In this document: piece by piece, positions 23,261 through 32,703 of the stretch
Position numbering within the stretch: position 1 is the first letter of the stretch
Layout of the letters: every line of letters starts with the position of its first letter
Assembly: GCA_963789015.1 (NCBI GenBank)
Contig: CAWBIU010000004.1
Coordinates: 1,054,001-1,118,000 of the forward strand
DNA from: JAOPZW01 sp963789015
GTDB taxonomy: Bacteria; Actinomycetota; Thermoleophilia; Solirubrobacterales; Solirubrobacteraceae
Length of the DNA: 64,000 nucleotides
Direction: 5' to 3'
Translations under genes and position numbers: made by a program
The notes under the pieces: model-generated
Told to the model about the DNA's origin: nothing
Database searches by the model: none
The model's input: only the letters and a program-made list of their open reading frames with translations

Positions 23261-24937
23261 TCAAACCAACGCCGCTGCTTCGGTGGAGGCCGAGGGCTCG
23301 ACGTCCGGTAGGCGGATCATGCGGAACGAGTCGAACAACCCGAAGAGCCCCGCGAGGATCGGCACGAGCAGCGCCACCTGAAGGGAGAGGTTCGTCGCGT
23401 CGGTGTTGATGGCGAGGATCTCCTCGCGGACCGCCGGGGGCTCGTCGGCGAGCAGCTCATCGAGCTGCGTGTTGCTCACGACCTGCGCGTCGTCCTCCAA
23501 CGTCTGCGCGATCTGCTGCTGCTGTGAGGAGGGGATGACGGGGCTCGCGTTCGTCATGTTGGTGAACGCAAGCGACAGGGTCGCGAGCAGGACGCCGCCG
23601 GCGACGGCCAGGCCGAACGACAGCCCGAACGACCCCGCCGCCGAGTTCACGCCGGCCGCCTCGCTGATCCGCTCATCATCGATCGGGGCGAGCGAGTAGT
23701 TGTTGAGCTGTGACACCAGCAGGCCGAGCCCCGCTCCCGCGATCACCAGCGGGATGAAGAGATACCAGCCGGAGTCCGCCCGGGGCACGATCGGGACGAT
23801 CAGCGCCAGGCCGAGCGTGCTCAGCGCGAACCCCGCCCGGATGATCGATGCGGCCCGCCGGCCGCCGGACCTCCGCCCCGCCAGGATCGCGACGGCGAAC
23901 ATCGTCAGTGACAGCGGGGCGAGCGACAGGCCGGTCTCCAACGCGTCGTATTCGAGCTTGATCTGCAGGAAGATCGGCAACGCGATCATCGCCCCGCCCA
24001 GCGCGATGTTCTGCAGCGTCTGCCCGGAGATCCCGAGCCTGAAGTGCGGCAGCCGGAACAGATCGGGATCCAGCAGCGTCACCTTGCCCTCGCGATGGCG
24101 CCGCACGAGCCAGTGGGCAAGCGCCCACAGCGCGAGCGCGCCGATCGCGATCAGCAGCACGACGTAATCGCCGCCCTCCTGCCACACCAGGATGCCCAGC
24201 ACCACACCGCCCATCCCCACGACGGACAGGCCCGCGCCGACCGCGTCGACCTGCCGCTCCCCCGTGTACGGGACGTCCTTGAGGAGCCCGACCTGCGACA
24301 GCACGACCGCGATGACCACCGCCTCGAACAGGAACCCCACGCGCCAGGACAGGTAGGTCGTGACGAAGCCGCCCAGCAGCGGCCCGACCGCGGCGGCGAT
24401 CGCCGCCGCCGCACCGACCAGCGCATAGGTCTTCTTCTGTGCCGCCCCCTCGAAGTTGCCATGGATCAGCGACTGCATCGCCGGCAGCAGCAGCGACGCG
24501 CCGAGCCCGCCGATGATCGCCCAGAACACGATGATCGCCGTCAGGCTCTGAGCGAGCGTCATCGCCAGCGCGCCGACCGCATACCCCAACAGACCCAGCA
24601 CGTATGCCCGCTTGCGGCCGAACAGGTCGCCGATCTTGCTGCTGATCAAGATGAACGCCGCGGAGACCAGGGCCTCGAGCGCGATCGCGCTCTGGACCGA
24701 GCTGACCGTCGTGTCGAGATCCTTGACCACCGCCGCGATCGACACGTTCATCAACGACGTGTCGACGACGAGCACGAACATCGCCGCCGCCAGCACCAGC
24801 GAAAGCCGCGAGCTCCCCGCTTGTTCCGGTGGCACGCCCTCGGCCGCAGCGCCGGTCACGGTTCTCGCGTTCTGATGTGGCCCAGCGGTCCCGCGGTCGC
24901 GCGCATCGTGGCAGTCTCCCGCATCCTGATCGTGCAC
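23261..24937 (-). CDS. MFS drug exporter, DHA2 (14-helix) family
   Basis: 558 residues; GTG at 24859 is an alternative start that removes a hydrophilic lead. Fourteen helices are expected. DHA2 marks: VVDTSLMNVSIAAV in helix 1 (motif D1), SKIGDLFGRKRAYVLG in loop 2-3 (motif A), and GPLLGGFVTTYLSWRVGF in helix 5 (motif C). A C-terminal extracellular segment (TNMTNASPVIPSSQQQQIAQ) precedes the last helix. It is likely a proton-coupled exporter of lipophilic or cationic compounds. It converges with the methyltransferase gene. Confidence 0.88.
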   Translation of the reverse strand: MHDQDAGDCHDARDRGTAGPHQNARTVTGAAAEGVPPEQAGSSRLSLVLAAAMFVLVVDTSLMNVSIAAVVKDLDTTVSSVQSAIALEALVSAAFILISSKIGDLFGRKRAYVLGLLGYAVGALAMTLAQSLTAIIVFWAIIGGLGASLLLPAMQSLIHGNFEGAAQKKTYALVGAAAAIAAAVGPLLGGFVTTYLSWRVGFLFEAVVIAVVLSQVGLLKDVPYTGERQVDAVGAGLSVVGMGGVVLGILVWQEGGDYVVLLIAIGALALWALAHWLVRRHREGKVTLLDPDLFRLPHFRLGISGQTLQNIALGGAMIALPIFLQIKLEYDALETGLSLAPLSLTMFAVAILAGRRSGGRRAASIIRAGFALSTLGLALIVPIVPRADSGWYLFIPLVIAGAGLGLLVSQLNNYSLAPIDDERISEAAGVNSAAGSFGLSFGLAVAGGVLLATLSLAFTNMTNASPVIPSSQQQQIAQTLEDDAQVVSNTQLDELLADEPPAVREEILAINTDATNLSLQVALLVPILAGLFGLFDSFRMIRLPDVEPSASTEAAALV

Positions 24938-25012
24938 GACCGAGGGCTCCCGGACGAGCTGCGAGCGACCGTACGGGCACGTCCGTCGGATCGCATCACC
25001 CGTATCGGATGA
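24908..25012 (+). pseudogene. Possible short gene remnant between mfs and pilC
   Basis: A 34-codon plus-strand frame from GTG encodes SRILIVHDRGLPDELRATVR, which resembles the first strand and helix of small universal-stress-like or Rossmann proteins, then stops. It may be a truncated copy, or chance coding in GC-rich DNA. No ribosome-binding site is clear. Confidence 0.25.
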
Positions 25013-25036
25013 GCGCCCGCCACGTGCTCCGATGCG

Positions 25037-26245
25037 CTACTTGATCGAGTCGTAGACCTTGAACAGCGGCATGTACATCGAGATCACGACGAACCCGACG
25101 ATGCCGCCGACGACCACGAGCATGACCGGCTCGAGGATCGAGGTCAGCGACTTGACGGCCGCGGCGACCTGGTCCTCGTAGAAGTCGGCGATCTTGGACA
25201 GCATCGCGTCCAGCGCGCCGGTCTCCTCGCCCACGCCGACCATGTGGCTGACCATGCCCGGGAAGACGGAGGCGGCCTTGAGCGGGTCGGCGATCGTGCC
25301 GCCGCGCTTGACGCTCTCGATGACCTCGGTCATCGCGTTCTCGATGACGCGGTTGCCGGCCGTCTTGGCCGTGATGTCGAGCGCGGCGAGCAGCGGCACG
25401 CCGGCGCTGACGAGCGCGCTGAGCGTGCGCGACCAGCGAGCCAGGGCGACCTTCTGGACGATGTCGCCGATCTGCATCGGGATGCGCAGGCGGAAGGCGT
25501 CCCACTGGCCGCGGCCGCGGTACGTGCTCTTCCACTTGCGGAACAGCCACACGGCGCCGGCGGTGCCGAGGATGAACGCCCACCAGTAGCCCTTCATCGC
25601 ATTGGACAGCGCGACGGTGAACTTGGTGATCGTCGGCAGCTCGCCGTCGAAGGTCTCGAAGACGCCGACGAACACCGGCACGAGGAAGGTGACGAGGCCG
25701 ATGAGGACGGTCAGCGCGAAGGTCAGGACGACGCCCGGGTAGACCATGGCCGACTTGATCTGCCGGCGCAGCGAGTCCTCCTTCTCGAGCTGATCGGCGA
25801 TCCGCATCAGCGAGTCCTCGAGCATGCCGCCCGTCTCGCCGGCGCGGCACATCGCCACGTACAGCGGCGAGAAGACCTTGGGGTGACGCTCGAGCGCGTC
25901 GCTCAGCGGCAGGCCGGCCTCGACGTCCTTGCGGATCTTGACGATCGTCTCGGCCAGCGGCTTGGACTCGGTCTGCGCCTCGAGCACGTAGAGGGCGCGG
26001 AGGATCGTCATGCCCGAGCTCACCATGGTGGCGAGCTGGCGGGTCATGATCGTCAGATCGGTGGCCTTGATCTTGTCGAGGAAGGGCAGCCGGATCTCGG
26101 CGGACTTCGACTTGTCCGCGATGTCGAGGACGATCAGCCCGCGCTGCTTGAGCTGATCGGAGACGACCTGCTTGCTCTCTGCCTCGACCTCGCCGGTGGC
26201 CTTCGCCCCGGTGAGATCCATCGCCTTGAAGACATAGGTGGCCAT
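25037..26245 (-). CDS. pilC: Type IV pilus inner-membrane platform protein PilC
   Basis: 402 residues. Two T2SSF domains (residues about 65-190 and 265-390) are joined through three membrane helices. Family marks: TIMTRQLATMVSSGMTILRA, PLYVAMCRAGETGGMLEDSL, and in the second half RTLSALVSAGVPLLAALDIT and MVGVGEETGALDAMLSKIAD. The protein is the membrane platform on which PilB and PilT act to extend or retract the pilus. It follows pilT on the same strand with a 33-base gap. The pilins it serves are at 1-4811, about 20 kb away. Confidence 0.95.
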   Translation of the reverse strand: MATYVFKAMDLTGAKATGEVEAESKQVVSDQLKQRGLIVLDIADKSKSAEIRLPFLDKIKATDLTIMTRQLATMVSSGMTILRALYVLEAQTESKPLAETIVKIRKDVEAGLPLSDALERHPKVFSPLYVAMCRAGETGGMLEDSLMRIADQLEKEDSLRRQIKSAMVYPGVVLTFALTVLIGLVTFLVPVFVGVFETFDGELPTITKFTVALSNAMKGYWWAFILGTAGAVWLFRKWKSTYRGRGQWDAFRLRIPMQIGDIVQKVALARWSRTLSALVSAGVPLLAALDITAKTAGNRVIENAMTEVIESVKRGGTIADPLKAASVFPGMVSHMVGVGEETGALDAMLSKIADFYEDQVAAAVKSLTSILEPVMLVVVGGIVGFVVISMYMPLFKVYDSIK

Positions 26246-26278
26246 GACTGTGCTCCGCGCCGTCCGTGGTGTGTGGGT

Positions 26279-27367
26279 TTACGCCGCCATCCCGAAGCCG
26301 CCCAGGCCGCCGAGCAGGCGCTTGAGCTCCTCGGGCGTGGACGAGCGCTGCTCGGCCAGGCGCTGGGTGATGGTGCCGTTGCGGACCAGGGAGGCGAGCG
26401 CCGCGTCCATGGTCTGCATGCCCACGCCCGAGCCCGTCTGCATCGCGGACGGGATCTGGTGGGTCTTGCCCTCGCGGATCAGGTTGCGCACGGCCGGGGT
26501 CGGGACGAGCACCTCGGCGGCGACGACGCGCGACGAGCCGTCGGCCGTCGGCAGCAGCTGCTGCGTGATGATGCCCTGCAGGGCGACCGACAGCTGCATG
26601 CGGACCTGGTCCTGCTGGTGGGCCGGGAAGACGTCGATGATGCGGTCGATCGTCTGCGGGGCGCTCTGCGTGTGGAGCGTCGCGAAGACGAGGTGGCCGG
26701 TCTCGGCCGCGGTCAGCGCGGTCGAGATCGTCTCGAGGTCGCGCATCTCGCCGACGAGGATGACGTCCGGGTCCTGACGCAGCGCGGCCTTGAGCGCGAG
26801 CTCGAAGGTCTGCGCGTCGGAGCCCAGCTCGCGCTGGTTGACGATGCACTTCTTGTGCGAGTGGAGGAACTCGATCGGGTCCTCGACCGTCATGATGTGC
26901 TCTTCGCGCGTCGCGTTGATCGCGTCGATCATCGACGCCAGCGAGGTGGACTTGCCGGAGCCCGTCGGGCCGGTGACGAGGACGAAGCCGCGCGGCTTCT
27001 TGGTGAACTCGTGGGCGACGGCCGGCAGGCCGAGGTCCTCGATCGAGACGATCTCGGCCGGGATCAGGCGGAAGGCGGCGCCGATGGCGGCACGCTGCAG
27101 GAACGCGTTGACGCGGAAGCGGGCGTGGCCCGGGACCGAGTAGGCGAAGTCCAGCTGCCACTCGTTCTCGAACTTCTGGCGCTGGTCGTTCGTGAGGATC
27201 GAGTAGACGATCTCCCGCGTGTCCGTCGTGCTCAGGGTGGGATAGCCCTCGAGCGGCGTGAGGCGGCCGCGCACGCGCACCATCGGCGGCGCGCCGGCGG
27301 TCAGGTGGAGGTCGGACGCCCGGCGGGCGACGACGTCCATGAGCAGGTCGGCGATATCGAAGGTCAC
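26279..27367 (-). CDS. pilT: Type IV pilus retraction ATPase PilT
   Basis: 362 residues from GTG 27367, giving the normal PilT length; the longer frame runs through inverted repeats. Seen in order: N-terminal PAS-like domain (residues 1-100, ARRASDLHLTAGAPP), Walker A GPTGSGKST, Asp box VEDPIEFLHS, Walker B-type VGEMRDLETI, His box ATLHTQSAPQTIDRI, and the PilT-specific VRNLIREGKTHQI. It powers pilus retraction and twitching motility. No good ribosome-binding site precedes the GTG. It lies directly upstream of pilC. Confidence 0.95.
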   Translation of the reverse strand: MTFDIADLLMDVVARRASDLHLTAGAPPMVRVRGRLTPLEGYPTLSTTDTREIVYSILTNDQRQKFENEWQLDFAYSVPGHARFRVNAFLQRAAIGAAFRLIPAEIVSIEDLGLPAVAHEFTKKPRGFVLVTGPTGSGKSTSLASMIDAINATREEHIMTVEDPIEFLHSHKKCIVNQRELGSDAQTFELALKAALRQDPDVILVGEMRDLETISTALTAAETGHLVFATLHTQSAPQTIDRIIDVFPAHQQDQVRMQLSVALQGIITQQLLPTADGSSRVVAAEVLVPTPAVRNLIREGKTHQIPSAMQTGSGVGMQTMDAALASLVRNGTITQRLAEQRSSTPEELKRLLGGLGGFGMAA

Positions 27368-27513
27368 GGCCCGCGCATCGGCGCGCGCGGCCGTTCCCTT
27401 GAGGCCCACCGGACGGACGTCCGAAGCGTGCGGGGAAACGCGAGGCCACCGTCCCGGACCTTGGGAGGGGAGCGGGACGGCGGCCCATGCCCAACGCCAG
27501 TCGTCTCTCGGGA

Positions 27514-27581
27514 GGGCTCCGAACGGCGCCGGGTGCAGCCACGAAGTGTGCATCGGAGCCCGCCGCGGCGCTCGGGCCGCG
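27514..27581. repeat. Two strong inverted repeats between pilT and the ArsR gene
   Basis: GGGCTCCGA (27514-27522) pairs with TCGGAGCCC (27553-27561) around a 30-base loop. Immediately beside it CCGCGGC and GCCGCGG (within 27563-27581) form a second hairpin. Neither has a T-run. They lie in the 275-base divergent gap and could be a structured pilT leader or a promoter-proximal insulator. High GC makes chance pairing plausible. Confidence 0.4.
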
Positions 27582-27616
27582 GTTCGTCGCCAGACCGGAT
27601 TCGCGCCCCACAATCG

Positions 27617-27633
27617 TTTAAGGACTCGCTAAA
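27617..27633 (+). promoter_or_regulatory. Dyad operator over the -10 of the ArsR/SRPBCC operon
   Basis: TTTA-AGGACTCGC-TAAA is a 17-base imperfect palindrome (12 of 16 positions symmetric), standing out as AT-rich in this DNA. TAAAAT (27630-27635) is a -10-like element overlapping its right arm and 7 bases before the GTG start at 27643. The ArsR-type product probably represses its own leaderless promoter here. Confidence 0.5.
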
Positions 27634-27642
27634 ATACCCTGC

Positions 27643-27939
27643 GTGGAGGATGCTCTGCGTGCCATCGCCAACCCGCGTCGCCGTGCGATGCTCGAGCTCG
27701 TCTGGGACGGCGAGCGCTCCGCGGGCGAGATCGCCGACGCCGGCGGGCTGAGCCCCGCCGCCGCCTCGCAGCATCTGCGCGTGTTGCGCGAGGCGGGGCT
27801 CGTGCGCGTGCGCCGCGCCGGCAACCACCGCTTCTACCGGGCCGAGGCCGCCCGCGTGGCCGAGCTGCGGGGCGCGCTGGAGGCCTTCTGGGGCGAGCGC
27901 CTGGCGCGCATGCGCGACGCCGCCGAGACGCCGCGATGA
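27643..27939 (+). CDS. ArsR-family transcriptional regulator
   Basis: 98 residues from GTG, a winged helix-turn-helix (RRRAMLELVWDGERSAGEIA ... AAASQHLRVLREAGLVRVRR). It has no Cys, so it is not a metal sensor of the usual type. It is the first gene of a three-gene overlapping operon with two SRPBCC proteins. ArsR-SRPBCC (AHSA1) pairs are widespread and are thought to respond to small hydrophobic ligands. Confidence 0.87.
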   Translation: MEDALRAIANPRRRAMLELVWDGERSAGEIADAGGLSPAAASQHLRVLREAGLVRVRRAGNHRFYRAEAARVAELRGALEAFWGERLARMRDAAETPR

Positions 27940-28403
27940 GCGACGACGCCGTCGTCTGCGAGGTCGCGGTCCACGCGCCCGCCGAGACGGTCTACCGGCT
28001 GTTCACCGAGCCCGCCGAGCTCGTGCGCTGGATCGGGATCCGCGCGCTGCTCGAGCCGCGCCCGGGCGGCGCGTTCCGCTTCGAGCTCATGCCCGGCGAG
28101 TTCTGCAGCGGGCGCTACGTCGAGCTCGTCCCCCATCGCCGCGTCGTGTTCACCTGGGGCTGGGAGAGCGGCGCGCTGCCCGTCCCGCCCGGCTCGAGCA
28201 CCGTCGAGGTCGACCTCGACGAGAGCGACGGCGTGACCCACGTGCGCCTGACGCACCGCGGGCTCGACGCCGCGATGCGGCCCTGGCACGCCGACGGCTG
28301 GCGCCGCTACCTCGACCGCGTCGCCGCCGTGGCCGAGGGCCGCGCGCCCGGGCCCGACCCGTCCGCCGCCCACCCCGAAGGGCCCCCGGAGCGCCTGGCA
28401 TGA
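27936..28403 (+). CDS. SRPBCC (AHSA1/START-like) protein
   Basis: 155 residues. N-terminal CEVAVHAPAETVYRLFTEPA, then ELVRWIG, RPGGAFRFEL and VFTWGWES define the AHSA1 subgroup, which forms a hydrophobic ligand cavity. It overlaps the regulator gene by 4 bases (ATGA) and the next gene by 4. The usual role is ligand binding coupled to the ArsR partner; the ligand is unknown. Confidence 0.83.
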   Translation: MSDDAVVCEVAVHAPAETVYRLFTEPAELVRWIGIRALLEPRPGGAFRFELMPGEFCSGRYVELVPHRRVVFTWGWESGALPVPPGSSTVEVDLDESDGVTHVRLTHRGLDAAMRPWHADGWRRYLDRVAAVAEGRAPGPDPSAAHPEGPPERLA

Positions 28404-28837
28404 GCATCGACGTCACCGCAGAGGTCGTCGTCGCCCGCCCGCGCGACGAGGTCGCCGCCTACATGACCGACCCGGCGCACGATCCCGAGTGGATCGGCGG
28501 CATCGGCGAGGCCAGGCTCATCGGCGACCCGCCGCTGCGCCCCGGCAGCCGCGTGGCCCGCGTCGCGCGCTTCCTCGGTCGGCGCGTGGAGTACGTCAAC
28601 GAGGTGACCGTGCTCGGCCCCGAGCGCCTGGACATGCGGTCGGTCGTCGCGCCCTTCCCGATGCACATCACCTACGAGTTCACGGCCCGCCCGGGCGACG
28701 GCGCCACGGTCGTGAGCAACCGCGTGCGCGGCGAGACCGGCCGCTTCTACGCGCTCGCCGGGCCGCTGCTCGCCCCGCTCGTGCGGCGCTCGGTGCAGCG
28801 CGACCTCGAGCGCCTGCGCGCGATCCTCGAGCGCTGA
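28400..28837 (+). CDS. SRPBCC polyketide cyclase/START-like protein
   Basis: 145 residues. VTAEVVVARPRDEVAAYMTD, HDPEWIGGIGEARL and the closing helix LLAPLVRRSVQRDLERLRAI are typical of polyketide-cyclase-like SRPBCC proteins that bind hydrophobic ligands. Third gene of the ArsR operon, overlapping the second by 4 bases. Two different SRPBCC proteins under one regulator suggest a shared lipid-like or aromatic ligand, which is inference. Confidence 0.82.
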   Translation: MSIDVTAEVVVARPRDEVAAYMTDPAHDPEWIGGIGEARLIGDPPLRPGSRVARVARFLGRRVEYVNEVTVLGPERLDMRSVVAPFPMHITYEFTARPGDGATVVSNRVRGETGRFYALAGPLLAPLVRRSVQRDLERLRAILER

Positions 28838-28857
28838 GCCCGTATAGCCTGCGGCCG

Positions 28858-29733
28858 ATGGCCAAGCACCGCTCGGACAGCGGGCTGACGGGCGCCCGGC
28901 GCATCAGCGACCTCCTGCGGGTGCCGGCCGGCCCTGTCGACCTCGGCGCGATCGCCACCGACGCCAGTCCCGGCTTCGACGGCGGCAAGTCCGACGCGGA
29001 GGCGGTCGCGCCTGCCCTCGGCGAGCGCCTCTCGCGCCTCCAGGAGCAGCTCTTCGCCGAGGGCCGCACGGGCGGCCGGCGCAGCGTCCTGCTCGTCCTG
29101 CAGGGCATGGACACCTCCGGCAAGGGCGGCACCGTGCGCCACGTCGTCGGCCAGGTCGACCCCTCGGGCGTGCGCGTCACCGCCTTCAAGCGCCCGACTC
29201 CGGAGGAGCTGCGCCACGACTTCCTGTGGCGGATCCGCAAGCGCCTGCCCGACCCCGGGGTCCTCGGCGTCTTCGACCGCTCGCACTACGAGGACGTCGT
29301 CGCCGTGCGCGTCCGCGAGCTCGTCGACCGCGAGACGTGGATGGCGCGCTACGACCAGATCAACGCCTTCGAGGAGGAGCTCGTCGCCGGCGGCACGCGG
29401 GTCGTCAAGTGCTTCCTGCACATCTCGCCCGAGGAGCAGAAGGAGCGCCTGATCGCGCGCCTCGAGGATCCGACGAAGCACTGGAAGTTCAACCCCGGCG
29501 ATCTCGACGACCGCGCCCTGTGGGACGACTTCATGGCCGCCTACGCGGGCGCGCTGGAGCGCTGCAACACCGAGCCCGCGCCGTGGCACGTCGTCCCCGC
29601 CGACCGCAAGTGGTACCGCAACTGGGCGATCTCGCTGCTGCTCATCGAGGAGCTCGAGGCGATGGCCCTGCGCTGGCCCGCGCCGGCCTTCGACGTCGAG
29701 GAGATGCTCGCCCGCGTTCGCGCGGTGCCGTAG
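28858..29733 (+). CDS. ppk2: Polyphosphate kinase 2 (class I)
   Basis: 291 residues from ATG 28858. Walker A is LQGMDTSGKGG, the lid-module Arg-rich part is RPTPEELRHDFLWRIRKRLP, and Walker B is GVFDRSHYEDV. The C-terminal WHVVPADRKWYRNWAI is also characteristic. PPK2 transfers phosphate between inorganic polyphosphate and nucleoside diphosphates. The single domain and length fit class I. It is 20 bases after the SRPBCC gene and on the same strand, so it may be read from the same promoter. It converges with pilB. Confidence 0.93.
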   Translation: MAKHRSDSGLTGARRISDLLRVPAGPVDLGAIATDASPGFDGGKSDAEAVAPALGERLSRLQEQLFAEGRTGGRRSVLLVLQGMDTSGKGGTVRHVVGQVDPSGVRVTAFKRPTPEELRHDFLWRIRKRLPDPGVLGVFDRSHYEDVVAVRVRELVDRETWMARYDQINAFEEELVAGGTRVVKCFLHISPEEQKERLIARLEDPTKHWKFNPGDLDDRALWDDFMAAYAGALERCNTEPAPWHVVPADRKWYRNWAISLLLIEELEAMALRWPAPAFDVEEMLARVRAVP

Positions 29734-31509
<1,776 letters not shown>

Positions 31510-32289
31510 CGCGTGCTGCCCGGCGCATGACGTCCAGCGGAGCGCTGCGACCGGTCCAGATCTCGAGGCTGTGCGCGCCCTGGCGGACGAGGATCTCCAG
31601 TCCGTCGACGATCCGGCACCCGCGGCGGTCGGCCTCCGCCAGCAGCGCCGTGCCGCCGTCCCGGTAGACCAGATCGACCACCAACGCGTATTCCCCGAGG
31701 TCATCGGACCCGACCGGCAGCTCCTTGAACGTCGTCGACGGATCGTGGAGCCCGACGCTCGTGCAGTTCACGAGCGCCTCGGCGCGCTCGGCGCCGGTGA
31801 CGGCGACGCCGCCCAGATCGGCGGCCAGGCGCCGCGCGCGCTCGGGCGTGCGATTCCACACCGCCACCTCGGCGCCCGCGCGCCGCAGCGCGTGGACGGC
31901 GGCGCGCGCGCTGCCCCCCGCGCCGAGCACGAGCGCCGTGCGCGGCACGGGCGCGCCGATCGCGTCGAGCAGGCCCGGCGCGTCGGTGTTGTCAGCGCGG
32001 ATCGCCCCGCCGGGGCCGAAGGTCAGCGTGTTCGCGGCGCCGATCGCGCGCGCGTCGGCGGAGGCCTCGCCGGCCACCGCGAGCGCCGCCTCCTTGTGCG
32101 GGATCGTCACGTTGACGCCGGCGTAGCCCTGCGCCTCGAGGTCGCGGACGGTCGTCTCGAACTCGCCGGGCGCGACGGCCACGCGCCCGTACTCCCAGTC
32201 GCCGTCGAGGCCGAGCGCCGCCAGCGCGGCGGTCTGCATGACGGGCGAGCGGCTGTGGTCGACGGGCCAGCCGAGGACGGCGAGGCGCC

Positions 32290-32703
32290 TCAGCGCCACG
32301 GCCCCACGCCGCCGAGGCGCTCGGCGGTGATCCGCCCCACGACGCCGGGCGGCGGGTCGTCGAACGGCGGGAAGCGCACGTCGGGACCGAGGTAGGTGTG
32401 CGCGAGGCGCTGCAGCAGCTCCGGGCCGCCGCCCTCGGTGATCCGCGCCGTCCCGTGCACGACGAGGTACTCGAGCAGCCCGAGCTCGTTGGAGCGCGTC
32501 CCCTCCACCGACAGCGAGACGCGCGGGTCGCGGCGGATGTTGTCGAGCTTGCGCCGCTCGCCGAGCGACGCGAACACGATCTCGCCGTCCTCGAGGCCGA
32601 CCCACACGCAGCTCACCTGCGGGCTGCCGTCCGGCTCGATGGTGACGAGGTGGGCGAGCGCGTCGCTCTCGAGCAGCTCGCGCGCCTCGCCGGGGATCAG
32701 CAT
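32290..32703 (-). CDS. PPOX-class (F420/FMN split-barrel) oxidoreductase
   Basis: 137 residues of the pyridoxamine-phosphate-oxidase-like split barrel: LAHLVTIEPDGSPQVSCVWV, GEIVFASLGERRKLDNIRRDPRVSLSV and YLVVHGTARITEGG. The RRKLDNIRRDPRVSL segment matches actinobacterial F420-dependent or FMN-binding PPOX proteins. The substrate is unknown. It overlaps both neighbours (mltG by 7 bases, aroE by 10), so it is part of the same operon although unrelated in function. Confidence 0.84.
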   Translation of the reverse strand: MLIPGEARELLESDALAHLVTIEPDGSPQVSCVWVGLEDGEIVFASLGERRKLDNIRRDPRVSLSVEGTRSNELGLLEYLVVHGTARITEGGGPELLQRLAHTYLGPDVRFPPFDDPPPGVVGRITAERLGGVGPWR

